From: Bacteroidaceae bacterium
Lineage (GTDB): Bacteria; Bacteroidota; Bacteroidia; Bacteroidales; Bacteroidaceae
DNA length: 64,000 bases
Assembly (NCBI GenBank): GCA_017962495.1
Contig: JAGCVH010000077.1
Location: 1-64,000, forward strand
Reading direction: 5' to 3'
In this document: piece by piece, positions 26,846 to 36,600 of the stretch
Numbering within the stretch: the first letter of the stretch is position 1
Layout of the letters: every line of letters begins with the position of its first letter
Notes under the pieces: model-generated
The model's database searches: none
Told to the model about the DNA's origin: nothing
What the model saw: the letters and a program-made list of their open reading frames with translations, nothing else
Position numbers and translations under genes: made by a program

Positions 26846-29032
26846 CTAACCAAAGGCTATGGTTAAGCCTGCCATAACGATGCTAACCATTGACATCAGC
26901 TTGATGAGGATGTTAAGCGAAGGACCACTTGTGTCCTTGAAGGGGTCACCAACGGTATCACCAACGATAGTAGCCTTGTGGGCAAACGAACCCTTTCCGC
27001 CGAAGTTGCCCTCTTCCACCATCTTCTTGGCATTGTCCCAAGCACCGCCGGCATTCGCCATAAAGACTGCCAACGTGAAACCGCTTGCCAAACCGCCTAC
27101 CAACAAGCCTAAGACACCTGCCACACCAAGGATCATTCCCACAACAATGGGAATGGCAATGGCCAGCAACGAGGGGAAGATCATCTCATGCTGAGCGGCA
27201 CGAGTGGATATCTCAACGCAACGGCCATAGTCGGGCGTAGCCTTGCCTTCCAAAATACCTGCTATCTCACGGAACTGACGACGCACTTCCTCCACCATCT
27301 TTTGCGCGGCTCGTCCTACGGCCTCCATTGTAAGACCGCAGAAGAGGAAGGCTGCCATTGCACCTATGAATGCACCAACGAGCACTCGGGGATTCATCAG
27401 ATTCACCTGGAAATAGTTCATGAAGTCGGGAATAGTTGCCTGTGCGGCATTGATGGCCTCACCCTTCAGGTTGGTAAGCGTCATTCCGGCACGTTCCATT
27501 GCTATCTTTACCTCTTCTATATAGGAAGCCAAGAGAGCCAAAGCCGTAAGAGCAGCACTTCCTATAGCGAAGCCCTTACCTGTGGCAGCAGTGGTATTGC
27601 CCAAAGCGTCAAGGGCATCGGTACGATGTCGAACCTCTTCGCCCAACTCACTCATCTCGGCATTACCTCCGGCATTATCGGCAATGGGACCGTATGCATC
27701 AGTGGCCAATGTGATTCCCAAAGTGGAAAGCATGCCCACAGCCGCAATGCCAATGCCATAAAGACCCTGAGATAGGGCTTCTGCAGACATGGCACTATTG
27801 AAGCCGTTAGCACACAAGTAACTAAGCATGATAGCGACACCAATAGTGACAACCGGGATGCAAGTGGATATCATACCTGTACCTATGCCCTTGATAATAA
27901 CTGTTGCGGAACCCGTCAAACCTGCTTCCGAAATCTTCTGCGTGGGTTTGTAGGAATGCGAAGTATAGTACTCAGTTGCCTGTCCGATAATGACACCTGC
28001 TGCCAAACCCGTAATGACGGAGAACGAAAGCCCAAGCCAATTCTCGATTTGCAAGAGGTAAAGAATGCCGAAGGTGGCCGCAGCAATGAGCAAAGCTGCA
28101 ATATTTGTACCTAAAGATAAGGAATGGAGAAGGTCTTTCATCGTTGCTCCTTCCTTCGTGCGAACAAGATAGATGCCGAAGATGCTTAGGAACACACCTA
28201 CAGCAGCAATGAGCATAGGTGCTATAACGGCCTTCAACTGCATCTCGGGCACCATTGCAAACGCTGTTGCACCAAGGGCTGCAGTCGATAGGATGGAACC
28301 ACAATAGCTCTCATACAAGTCGGCACCCATGCCTGCAACATCACCCACATTATCGCCCACATTATCGGCAATGGTGGCGGGATTGCGCGGGTCGTCCTCA
28401 GGAATATCAGCCTCAACCTTACCCACAATATCGGCTCCGACATCGGCGGCTTTCGTATAAATGCCACCACCCACGCGGGCAAACAGAGCCTGCGTTGAAG
28501 CACCCATACCGAAGGTAAGCATCGTAGTAGTGATGGATATGAGACCTCCGTGGTCGAAACGATTGAGGATGAGGAACCACAAAGCAATATCAAGCAAACC
28601 GAGACCTACAACGGTCAAACCCATAACTGCACCTGAACGGAAGGCAATACGTAAGCCTCCGTCAAGGCTCTTGCGAGCGGCATTGGCCGTACGGGCAGAT
28701 GCATAAGTTGCCGTCTTCATGCCAAAGAAACCAGCCAAGCCCGAGAAGAAACCGCCGGTAAGGAAGGCAAAGGGCACCCAAGTGTTCTGTGCGTGCAGAA
28801 CATAGGCCATAAAGGCGAAAACGAGAGCCAAGACCACGAAGACTATAAGCACGACCTTGTACTGTTGCTTTAGATAAGCCATTGCACCACGGCGCACATG
28901 GCCTGCAATCTCACGCATACGAGGCGAACCCTCATCGGCTTTAATCATCTGGCGGAAGAAATACCACGCCATGCTTAATGCCACCACTGAGGCGATGGGC
29001 ACAAGCCAGAAAAATACAGGAATGTTGTTCAT
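26846..29032 (-). CDS. hppA: Membrane-bound ion-pumping pyrophosphatase
   Basis: A 728-aa polytopic (about 16 helices) pump driven by pyrophosphate hydrolysis. The catalytic loop [20 protein letters not shown] and the second acidic loop [20 protein letters not shown] are complete. The segment [11 protein letters not shown] has Ala where potassium-independent proton pumps have Lys, so this is the potassium-dependent type, often a sodium pump. It saves energy from biosynthetic PPi in anaerobes. It has its own strong promoter. Confidence 0.95.
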   Translation of the reverse strand: MNNIPVFFWLVPIASVVALSMAWYFFRQMIKADEGSPRMREIAGHVRRGAMAYLKQQYKVVLIVFVVLALVFAFMAYVLHAQNTWVPFAFLTGGFFSGLAGFFGMKTATYASARTANAARKSLDGGLRIAFRSGAVMGLTVVGLGLLDIALWFLILNRFDHGGLISITTTMLTFGMGASTQALFARVGGGIYTKAADVGADIVGKVEADIPEDDPRNPATIADNVGDNVGDVAGMGADLYESYCGSILSTAALGATAFAMVPEMQLKAVIAPMLIAAVGVFLSIFGIYLVRTKEGATMKDLLHSLSLGTNIAALLIAAATFGILYLLQIENWLGLSFSVITGLAAGVIIGQATEYYTSHSYKPTQKISEAGLTGSATVIIKGIGTGMISTCIPVVTIGVAIMLSYLCANGFNSAMSAEALSQGLYGIGIAAVGMLSTLGITLATDAYGPIADNAGGNAEMSELGEEVRHRTDALDALGNTTAATGKGFAIGSAALTALALLASYIEEVKIAMERAGMTLTNLKGEAINAAQATIPDFMNYFQVNLMNPRVLVGAFIGAMAAFLFCGLTMEAVGRAAQKMVEEVRRQFREIAGILEGKATPDYGRCVEISTRAAQHEMIFPSLLAIAIPIVVGMILGVAGVLGLLVGGLASGFTLAVFMANAGGAWDNAKKMVEEGNFGGKGSFAHKATIVGDTVGDPFKDTSGPSLNILIKLMSMVSIVMAGLTIAFG

Positions 29033-29073
29033 TGTTTTGGTATTATTTGGTTATTATTTCGTATTTCAAAGTT

Positions 29074-29105
29074 CAAAACTAAACAATTTTCCTCAACAAA
29101 GCAAA
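29074..29105 (-). promoter_or_regulatory. Promoter of hppA
   Basis: Minus strand: TTTG (29102-29105), 20 bp, TAGTTTTG (29074-29081), about 40 bp before the hppA ATG. Confidence 0.75.
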
Positions 29106-29149
29106 CAAAGAGGGGAAAAAGTTGTCCATTTCTCCCATTTATAAGCGAA

Positions 29150-29176
29150 CATAGGGCTTCCGACAGAAGCCCTATG
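29150..29176. terminator. Hairpin upstream of hppA, possible terminator
   Basis: A perfect 11-bp stem CATAGGGCTTC / GAAGCCCTATG with a 5-nt loop. It lies between the 22-bp array and the hppA promoter. On the minus strand it would end transcripts from the DUF6250 gene, but the T run after it is weak. Confidence 0.55.
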
Positions 29177-29194
29177 CCTTATTTGCGAAGGCCT

Positions 29195-29326
29195 TAGGGG
29201 TTATTGAAGAAGGCCTTAGGTTCGATGCGTCTTGAACATAGGTTCGATGCACAACGAATATAGGTTCGATGGGCAACGAATATAGGTTCGGGAGACAATG
29301 AACTTAGGTTCGATGATTGTAGCAAT
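29195..29326. repeat. Tandem array, 22-bp period (array 3)
   Basis: Six units at exactly 22-bp intervals: 29195, 29217, 29239, 29261, 29283 and 29305. Most units begin TAGGTTCGATG followed by a variable half such as CACAACGAATA. 29234-29249 reads GAACATAGGTTCGATG. The array fills most of the 339-bp gap between the DUF6250 gene stop (29372) and hppA. No gene is seen in it. Confidence 0.9.
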
Positions 29327-29371
29327 CCCAAGGCGAAGGTTGTACAAGCTCAGTGGGATGATAGTACAACC

Positions 29372-30019
29372 TCAGGGCGTAGCTTGTGCAACCTTACGGA
29401 AATGCTTGAGCAAGCAATGGCTCCAGGTTGTGCGAAAGCCAAACCAGCCATAGAGAAGCGGTTTGTCGTCAACATAATCTACGAGCAACTCGTCATCAAT
29501 AAAGTAACGAGTGCGTTCGCGAGTAGCTTCGATGCGAATCTGATACCAATGATTGGGACGAAGCAAATGGGCCGAATCTGTGTATTCCTTGATGAGGGGC
29601 GGTTGGGGCTTGCCGTTGTAACGACGGAAGCGAGTAGTCGAGTTCCAGTTGCCGCCATAACCCATGTAATAGAGTTGAAGCGTGGAAGCATTCGCAAAGG
29701 CACCATTGCGCTCTTGAATGCGAGTCAAAGGACTTCCGCCAGGAACCTCTGGGTCGGTGGCCAACCAAAAGCAGTTAAGATCAGAAAGGCGTTCTGTCGA
29801 ATCCTTTTGCACCACCATCGCATCATACTCTATCACGAAAGGCACACGCATAGGTTCGCGATACCACAAAGTTAAGCCTGCGGAGGTAAAAATCTCGATG
29901 GAATCGGGGAAAAATAACAAATGTGTATCACGGCTTTCGGCCTCCACCTCCCAAAGCGCCTGTGCCTGAGAAGTGAAGACCGAAAGAGTTAGGATAACTG
30001 TTAGTAATGTCCGACGCAC
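29372..30019 (-). CDS. Exported DUF6250-like protein
   Basis: 215 aa with a signal peptide (MRRTLLTVILTLSVFTSQA, cut before QALWEVE). The mature part looks like a concanavalin-type beta sandwich: IEYDAMVV, LNCFWLATDPEVPGG, LQLYYMGYGGNWNSTTRFRRY and HWYQIRIEATRERTRYFIDD. This matches my memory of DUF6250 proteins, found with polysaccharide-acting enzymes; no catalytic role is established. Its start directly abuts the stop of the upstream lipoprotein gene. It could act on or bind glycans (inference). Confidence 0.7.
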   Translation of the reverse strand: MRRTLLTVILTLSVFTSQAQALWEVEAESRDTHLLFFPDSIEIFTSAGLTLWYREPMRVPFVIEYDAMVVQKDSTERLSDLNCFWLATDPEVPGGSPLTRIQERNGAFANASTLQLYYMGYGGNWNSTTRFRRYNGKPQPPLIKEYTDSAHLLRPNHWYQIRIEATRERTRYFIDDELLVDYVDDKPLLYGWFGFRTTWSHCLLKHFRKVAQATP

Positions 30020-31069
30020 TTATCTGCGTGTTGTAGTTGAACGGTTACCGCGGCTCTCACCCCGAGAGGTAGTCGTGGGGGTGTCATTGCCCGAGCGAGT
30101 ACCCGTCTGAGTTGTTGTTTCCGAACGCCCACGAGTGGAAGTGCCGGTCGATTGACGAGTATTGGAAGTATTACCTGACTGGCGGGTCGAAGATGAATTG
30201 CCTGACTGACGAGTCGAGGTGGAAGTACTGGTCGACTGACGTGTAGTCCCCTGTCCACGACCGCTGTTAGTGCGCTCTCCACGAGATGCTTCGGTGTTCT
30301 GTCCGCGCTGTTCACCCGTATTCGACGAACGGCTATTGATGAGCGGCGAGTTGTGATTACCACTGCTGTCGCGATAGCGAGGATCGGCAGTGCGGTTAGA
30401 ACTGTTGCGATTACCATAGTTATTATAGTCGGGCTTCTGGTTGCGCTCGCGCAAGTTGGAACCGAAGTCGTTACGACGGTGATCATTGAACGAGTGAGAA
30501 CCCATTATCCTCGGATCGCCAGTGAAGCGGTCTCTGCTGTTATAGCGATTAACATAATAGCTGTTCGTATAGTACGTACGGCTGTGTCCGCCATTGTACT
30601 TTTTGTAGATGACGGGAGCATCGTAGTAGTAGAACGAGCGATTGCTGTAAATCGTGTAAACGCGGAAGTTCCACGACGAACCACTTGTGTAAATGGGACG
30701 ATAGAAGTAGGGCTTCGACATGAAGCGAATGTACTGGCTTGCTGTCATGATAAAGCGCAGGTCGTCATTACGATAGTCGAGATAGCGGTAATAGCTATTG
30801 ATGGCATCGTAGTAACCATGCACTACATCGGGCATAAAGGACGATACGTAGTAGATGAAATCATAGTTGATCTCGTAGCAATCCTCATACTGCATGGGGG
30901 TAAAGTCCAGTTCATATGCCATACGATCGGTAAGGAAACGTGCATGATTGCGAATCTTGCTAACCGTCATCGAAGAGGAAGCAGAAACAGGAGTTGTTGT
31001 GGTAACACATCCTTCGAAGAGGAAGACCACCATCAGCATCATGGCTGAAACGAAGAGAATCTTTTTCAT
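30020..31069 (-). CDS. Lipoprotein with low-complexity Ser/Thr/Arg-rich tail
   Basis: 349 aa; lipobox VFLFEGC (C21). A structured part (about 40-160; FLTDRMAYELDFTPMQYED, YEINYDFIYYVSSFMPD) resembles a Bacteroidales family with no known function. From about 190 onward the protein is Asn/Arg/Ser/Thr-rich, with imperfect repeats of STRQSGN from about 270. The tail is basic and probably disordered, suggesting surface exposure or polyanion binding (inference). It forms a two-gene unit with the DUF6250 gene. Confidence 0.75.
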   Translation of the reverse strand: MKKILFVSAMMLMVVFLFEGCVTTTTPVSASSSMTVSKIRNHARFLTDRMAYELDFTPMQYEDCYEINYDFIYYVSSFMPDVVHGYYDAINSYYRYLDYRNDDLRFIMTASQYIRFMSKPYFYRPIYTSGSSWNFRVYTIYSNRSFYYYDAPVIYKKYNGGHSRTYYTNSYYVNRYNSRDRFTGDPRIMGSHSFNDHRRNDFGSNLRERNQKPDYNNYGNRNSSNRTADPRYRDSSGNHNSPLINSRSSNTGEQRGQNTEASRGERTNSGRGQGTTRQSTSTSTSTRQSGNSSSTRQSGNTSNTRQSTGTSTRGRSETTTQTGTRSGNDTPTTTSRGESRGNRSTTTRR

Positions 31070-31193
31070 GGCTATTTCTTTTAATAGTTCAACATCTGGT
31101 TAACAACTCTCTGACTTTATGACATCATAGATTGCAGAGGTTTAATGCAAGTTCTTATTTTTTTCTTTATTTAATACTTTTTCCTTTCAAAGC

Positions 31194-32252
31194 TTATTTC
31201 TTGTCCTTTACCTTTCCCTTTAATGGGGCTACGCCTTCAAGTGTGGGTTGAACTCGACGGATAGTGCCGTCAGCATTGAATTCCATGCGGTCGATGCAAA
31301 CCTGGCGATGGAAGCCAGGACCATTAGGTCGGGGGAACAGGTAATTCTTGTTGATGCGATGGTAAACAACATACCACTCGTCGCGTCCTGGTATCTGAAG
31401 CACGCTGTTATGGGCAGGTCCATAGATTTCCTTCTCGGGATCTTGAATTAGGATAACAGGGTCATTGGCCACTTGTATAGGTCCAAGAGGCGAATCCGAG
31501 GTTCCATAAGCCACATGATAGTTGGGCGAGCCGGTATCATCCACACTCCAAAGGAAATAATACTTGCCTTCGCGATAGAACACATAAGCACCCTCACGGA
31601 AAGCATAATCTTTCAGCGTTCCGCCTGCGGGTGTTAGAACACGCGTAGTCCCAGGCACGAGGCTTGTCATGTCCTCGCCCAGTTCTGCACCTGCCAAATA
31701 GCCATTACCCCAATAAAGATAGCTCTTGCCCGTACGTGGGTCTGTAAAGACATCGACATCGATTTGCTGACCATTCCGAACGCCCTCGGGACGGTCATAA
31801 ACCAAGGGATGGCCTAAATCGACAAAAGGTCCTGTGGGACTATCGCTTACAGCCACACCAATGGACTTGCGGTCACGTTCGCGATCGTGTCCACTAAAGT
31901 AGAAATAATACTTATATGTTCCGTCCTTCTGTCTTTTTTCTTCGATGCAAGGAGCCCAGGCATTACCCGTTGCCCATGCAACTTGCGACGTTCCCAAGTC
32001 AAGCATGATGCCTTCGTGGCGCCAATCAGTAAGGTCCTTACTCGAGAACACCGTGAAGTAGTAGCCTCCCCATCCAGGAGCGCCATCGGTTGTGGAATAG
32101 ATGTAGAACTTACCCGTTTGGTGGCTATACATAACCTCAGGATCGGCATGAAACTCAGGTAAAATAGGGTTACCGGAAGTCTTCACTTTCTTTTCTGCTT
32201 GCAAACCGGTTGCAAGAATTAGAACAAGGGAGAATAAAAAGGCCTTTTTCAT
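31194..32252 (-). CDS. Secreted GH43-family glycosidase
   Basis: 352 aa from the second ATG, which begins a clean signal peptide (MKKAFLFSLVLILATGLQA); the frame also has an ATG two codons earlier. It is a five-bladed propeller with the three GH43 acids: catalytic base in FHADPEV (about D37), pKa modulator in QQIDVDVF (about D165) and catalytic acid in AFREGAYVF (about E220). GH43 enzymes remove arabinose, xylose or galactose from hemicellulose and pectin; the subfamily cannot be settled by eye. With the GH10 and GH31 genes it supports growth on plant fibre. Confidence 0.87.
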   Translation of the reverse strand: MKKAFLFSLVLILATGLQAEKKVKTSGNPILPEFHADPEVMYSHQTGKFYIYSTTDGAPGWGGYYFTVFSSKDLTDWRHEGIMLDLGTSQVAWATGNAWAPCIEEKRQKDGTYKYYFYFSGHDRERDRKSIGVAVSDSPTGPFVDLGHPLVYDRPEGVRNGQQIDVDVFTDPRTGKSYLYWGNGYLAGAELGEDMTSLVPGTTRVLTPAGGTLKDYAFREGAYVFYREGKYYFLWSVDDTGSPNYHVAYGTSDSPLGPIQVANDPVILIQDPEKEIYGPAHNSVLQIPGRDEWYVVYHRINKNYLFPRPNGPGFHRQVCIDRMEFNADGTIRRVQPTLEGVAPLKGKVKDKK

Positions 32253-32298
32253 GGTCATTGGATATTTTAATTATTTGACTAAACTTGAAATAAAACTA

Positions 32299-33354
32299 TT
32301 ATTCTGAACAATAGAAATCGAACATATCCTCTATTTCCTCCTTCGAAGCCGTTTGATTGATGCGAATATCGCCTATGTCTGCCAACAAGGTAAAGTTTAC
32401 CTGACCTGCCTCAAGGTTTTTCTTATCGTGTGCCATCAGCTCAAGCAAACGCGGATAATGCTTGCACGTGAAAGGGAACTTGCCATAATGTTCCTTGATG
32501 AACAATCGCGTCTGGTAGAACTTGTCATGAGGGAAATCCATGCGAACAGCACTCAGATACAACTCGCACACCAATCCCCAAGCTACTGCATAGCCGTGCA
32601 AGACAGTTCGATGCTCTTCCAAAGCCAGTGATTCGAAGGCATGACCCACAGTATGCCCAAGATTGAGGGCTTTACGTATTCCATGTTCATGAGGGTCTTC
32701 CTCCACTATACGTTCCTTAACCTTAACACTTTTGGCAACCAATTGGGTTAATCGAGCATAATCAATATTATCGAGATCAAACGTGAGCAATTCTAACCAG
32801 TGCTCTGTAGTACTAATGAGACCGTGCTTTAACATTTCTGCATAACCCGAAAGCAAGTTCTCGTGGTCAAGAGTGCGTAGGAATTCGGCATCAAGAATAA
32901 CTGCCTTAGCCCCATTAAACACTCCAACCTCATTCTTCAAACCTCCGAAATTGATGCCCGTCTTTCCGCCCACAGCCGCATCAACCATCGAAAGCAGGGT
33001 CGTGGGAACATTAATGTATGCTATTCCGCGCTTGAATGTGCTTGCAGCAAAACCGCCCAAGTCTGTCACCATACCGCCCCCTAAGCATATTAACAAAGAT
33101 CTACGCGTTGCCCCACCCTGTTGCAAAGCCGTCCACACGTGGGCAAGCGATTCCAGCGTCTTGTTCTCGTCAGTGGGAGCAATCGTTATCATCTGTGCGC
33201 CCTGCATGCAAGGCAATGGACTTATAAGAGGCCAACAAAGATGCAAGGTGGTCTCATCAGTAAGCACAAAAAGGCGGTCGTGGACAATTTGTTCCACGGC
33301 CGCCTTCAGGCTATCACTGAGACCAGTGCTCAGTATCACATCTTGTCGTCCCAT
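32299..33354 (-). CDS. aroB: 3-dehydroquinate synthase
   Basis: The second shikimate-pathway step, cyclising DAHP to 3-dehydroquinate with NAD and a divalent metal. It is 351 aa from the ATG at 33354 (MGRQDVILSTGLSDSL). Motifs: GGGMVTDLGGFAASTFKRG (NAD binding), PTTLLSMVDAAVGGKTGIN, and metal His residues in LNLGHTVGHAFE. The frame extends to a TTG at 33381, but that codon lies in the -7 element. Confidence 0.93.
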   Translation of the reverse strand: MGRQDVILSTGLSDSLKAAVEQIVHDRLFVLTDETTLHLCWPLISPLPCMQGAQMITIAPTDENKTLESLAHVWTALQQGGATRRSLLICLGGGMVTDLGGFAASTFKRGIAYINVPTTLLSMVDAAVGGKTGINFGGLKNEVGVFNGAKAVILDAEFLRTLDHENLLSGYAEMLKHGLISTTEHWLELLTFDLDNIDYARLTQLVAKSVKVKERIVEEDPHEHGIRKALNLGHTVGHAFESLALEEHRTVLHGYAVAWGLVCELYLSAVRMDFPHDKFYQTRLFIKEHYGKFPFTCKHYPRLLELMAHDKKNLEAGQVNFTLLADIGDIRINQTASKEEIEDMFDFYCSE

Positions 33355-33378
33355 AAGGTCGAATATTCGTTTGCAATG

Positions 33379-33386
33379 CAAACTTA
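33379..33386 (-). promoter_or_regulatory. -7 promoter element of aroB
   Basis: The minus-strand TAAGTTTG fits TAnnTTTG, 24 bp before the aroB ATG. A GTTG at 33407-33410, 20 bp upstream, is a weak -33 candidate. It argues for the 33354 start. Confidence 0.5.
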
Positions 33387-33426
33387 CGGAAAAAATTCCG
33401 AACCTACAACCCTTAGGACTAATTTC

Positions 33427-33630
33427 TTACCATACTTTGTCCCAGATCTTACTACTACTGGGGGTGATAGAGGTATTCTCAATCTCTTCCTCAAAGAGGT
33501 CGTCTTCTTCCTCTTCTACAAAGGACTTCTTCTTCACGTCTGCCCAGTTGTAAGACTGAATCACAACCATAATATCATTCTCAGACGCCATATCGGCAAT
33601 CTTCATGCTAGGTGCTATGTATTTTTTCAT
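33427..33630 (-). CDS. Small acidic peptide of the MKKYIAP type, function unknown
   Basis: 67 aa beginning MKKYIAPSMKIADMASEN, with an acidic middle (FVEEEEDDLFEEE) and a Trp-rich end (SSSKIWDKVW). Short proteins with this MKKY-x-x-P start are frequent in Prevotella and Bacteroides and lack assigned functions. I start it at the ATG at 33630; an in-frame ATG five codons earlier is possible. It lies 52 bp downstream of the giant secreted protein gene and could share its transcript. Confidence 0.55.
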   Translation of the reverse strand: MKKYIAPSMKIADMASENDIMVVIQSYNWADVKKKSFVEEEEDDLFEEEIENTSITPSSSKIWDKVW

Positions 33631-33682
33631 TGTTATATCCTCCATTTCAATTTACCTTAATAATACTATAACTTTTACTTGA

Positions 33683-36600
33683 TTATTTAACGAGGATTTT
33701 AACTCCGTTAACTACATAGATGCCTGCGGGAACACTTACAGTCTTCACATCGCCAGCCTTCATATTGAAGTTATAGCGACTGATACCATTGATACCGCTG
33801 ACACGCACGTTGTTATCAGCCTTAGAGGCGATAGTGAGAGTACCACGTCCTGCCTGTACTGCCAAGTCAGCCTCTTTCACACGGAGGTCGCGGATAGCAT
33901 CTGCATTGCCCTCGCCTTCGCCGAAGATAATGCTCAGAGTAGAGAGCTTAGCACCAGTCGGAGCCACCGAAGCATAGTAAGAACGGAAGGGAGCAACATT
34001 CAAATAGGGCTTGTTCAGTTCTTGAGTGCTCAGGAACATGTTGCTAGCAAAGTAGAATACAACATTGTTGGCATCCTTTGCAACCTTCTTACCAGAGTAA
34101 GAACCATAAGCCGTGAAGCTATAGTTACCATCTTTTGCAGTACCGCTTGCAGACTCACCAGCGAAGGTGTAACTATTCTTATCCATGCCAGTAGTAGCCT
34201 TAATGAGGGCACCCTTCTGACTTGCTACGAACGAAACATTGCTGTCGTCTCCTGGTTCGAGGACCTTAACCAAATAAGGTTTGTTGGGCAACGTTGCACT
34301 TGCAACCTGGATAACGGGGAAGTAAACATACTCTTCTGCATCTGCTTGATCTGCTGGAGCCTCATCTGTCAGACAGTTCGATGCCTGCATCTGATGCAAT
34401 GAGAAGGCAGGAGAGGTTCCGTCTGCATTAACGTGCTTACCTTCCGAATCAACCAAGATGTCGAATGGCAGAATAATAGTTGCACTAGCAACCTTACCAT
34501 TCTTGTCATTGGTTACCTGACGCTCATGGATTGCCTTATTGGCAGCATCCACCTGAATGTCATAAGGAGCATAGAAGGGCTGTCTGTCAATCAGCACAAT
34601 GTCCTTACCAGCGTTGAACGAACCACCAGCGGTCTTATATGCGAAGTTATCCGCGGTTGATGTCATATTCTCAGGCAGATAAATCAGAGCATTGGGAGCG
34701 AGCTGAGCCTTCAAGCTTTCCAAACTATAGTCGCCCGCACTTGCCACGATAGTCTGCAATTTGCTACCGTCGATATAGAGAATCTGCTTAGCATCGGTGG
34801 GAAGACCATCACCCTTGCTGTTAAACTCGGCTTCGAAGGCTTCCAGAATCTCCTTAACAGACAGGTAACCAGTGCCCTCTTCAACATCAAAGACATTACC
34901 ACCTTCGTCAGTATCCTGAACCCTCAGCGTCAAGCCCCACATATCGTCCTCGGCAGCGCTTCCGTTCTCGGCAACATAAAGTGTCTGGTCGTAAACCTTT
35001 GTCCACTCAAGTTTGGGAATATAGTTCTTTGCCACCAGTTCAATGTCCATACGGTAGAAGGCAAAGCTACGATGCTGCCAGTCTGTAGTTGGGGCGATAT
35101 TGTAACGGGTTTCATCAGCAGTGAACACATAGTAAATACCTGTTCTCTGTGTATTTACCGAGGCATTCATCTGGATTAAACTGAACTGACCGATGTTACC
35201 ACTACCATCAGGATCATAAGTAGAAAGATACTTTGATACTGAGAAAGGATATTCCTTCAAGAACTGTGCTTCCGAACCACCACCAGTAAGTTCCTCAGCG
35301 TTATTGAACTCAAAGCGGTTGTTACCGGCAACTGAGGTGTATATCTTAGTCGTGCTTGGATAATTGGGATCATAGTGAGGATCATACAGACCACCATCTC
35401 CATCACCATCGAATTGTAAGAAGTAGTCTGATGTCACATAGCTATAACGTGAATTATGTGTTCCACCATAGCTTTCATCACCGTATTGGCTATACAGGTC
35501 CTTGAATGTGAAGGTAAGGTCATGATAGTAGTAGTCTGTGGGAATGTAGAAAATAAACTTACCACCGCTGACCTTGAAGTCGTTGGCTGTGAAGGTTTGG
35601 ACGAGTTCCAATTTCTTACCTTGTGCATCTTCCTCGCTTTCACAGACAATATCCATACTATTAATATAAGGATTCAAAGCCTCCAACTGCAGTGTGACAT
35701 TCACCAGAGCCTGACAACCATCGGCGACACTAGTAATCTTGAACATTACAGCATCGTTGTTCAGCTTGGGCGTAGTGTATTTAGTTACATCAGCGGCACT
35801 ATTTACCGTAATGGTTTGAATGGGAGTGGTCTTATCCGTGCCATAAACCTCCAGTGTATAGGCGCCTGGGGTGAAGGAAGGCAGGTTAGTGGTATGAGTA
35901 CCACCCGTGCTAGCAGCCGAAGCCAAGTTGTCGTTGGAGGGATTCTGTGATACGTGTCCTCTCAAGTGATAAGCGCTACCCTCCTGAATGCGTTGATAAT
36001 TCAGCAAATAGTCATTTCCTCCATCACTATGATAATAAACACGACCATCGTTGCGTACTCTCAGGTTCCATGTTGCTTCATGGCCAGAAGCTGCCGAACT
36101 CAAAGAAAGAATGCGGTCATTTCCTGTTCCGAAGCAGGAAAGATAACGTTTATAATCCGTTCCCGTATAAAGGTTACCAAATTCATCACTACTCCATACG
36201 AATGCATTGGCCTGTGTGGTTTGCACAAAATCCAAGTTGTCATTCAAATAGTAATTTTGGTTATTGTACCTAACGCTAATCCTATATCCGTTGTTTACAG
36301 TTATCTCTCCACCTGTAGTTGCCGTACCCCACTGACAATCAAATGTGGCACCAACAACTCTGAAACCAATGGGCGATTCCCAACCTGAAGAAGTAGTTAT
36401 GGTGGTGGGAGGTTCTATAAAATAGGTTCCCTGACCAAAGGCGTAAGCACCCTGTCCGTCAACCACCAATGGATATATATGCTTATTGGTAGCTACATCG
36501 GCAGGCTTTCCATTCATAACTGCATCTTCCTGATACAAATATGTGTAAGCAATCAGGTCACGTACACCTGTATAATCATAGGTATATAAACCATTCTTCT

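Noticed and set aside
29195..29326. Possible CRISPR array
   Set aside because: The repeat halves drift from unit to unit, the period is 22 bp with no spacer-length insert, and no cas gene is nearby. The other 22-bp arrays were rejected as CRISPR for the same reasons.
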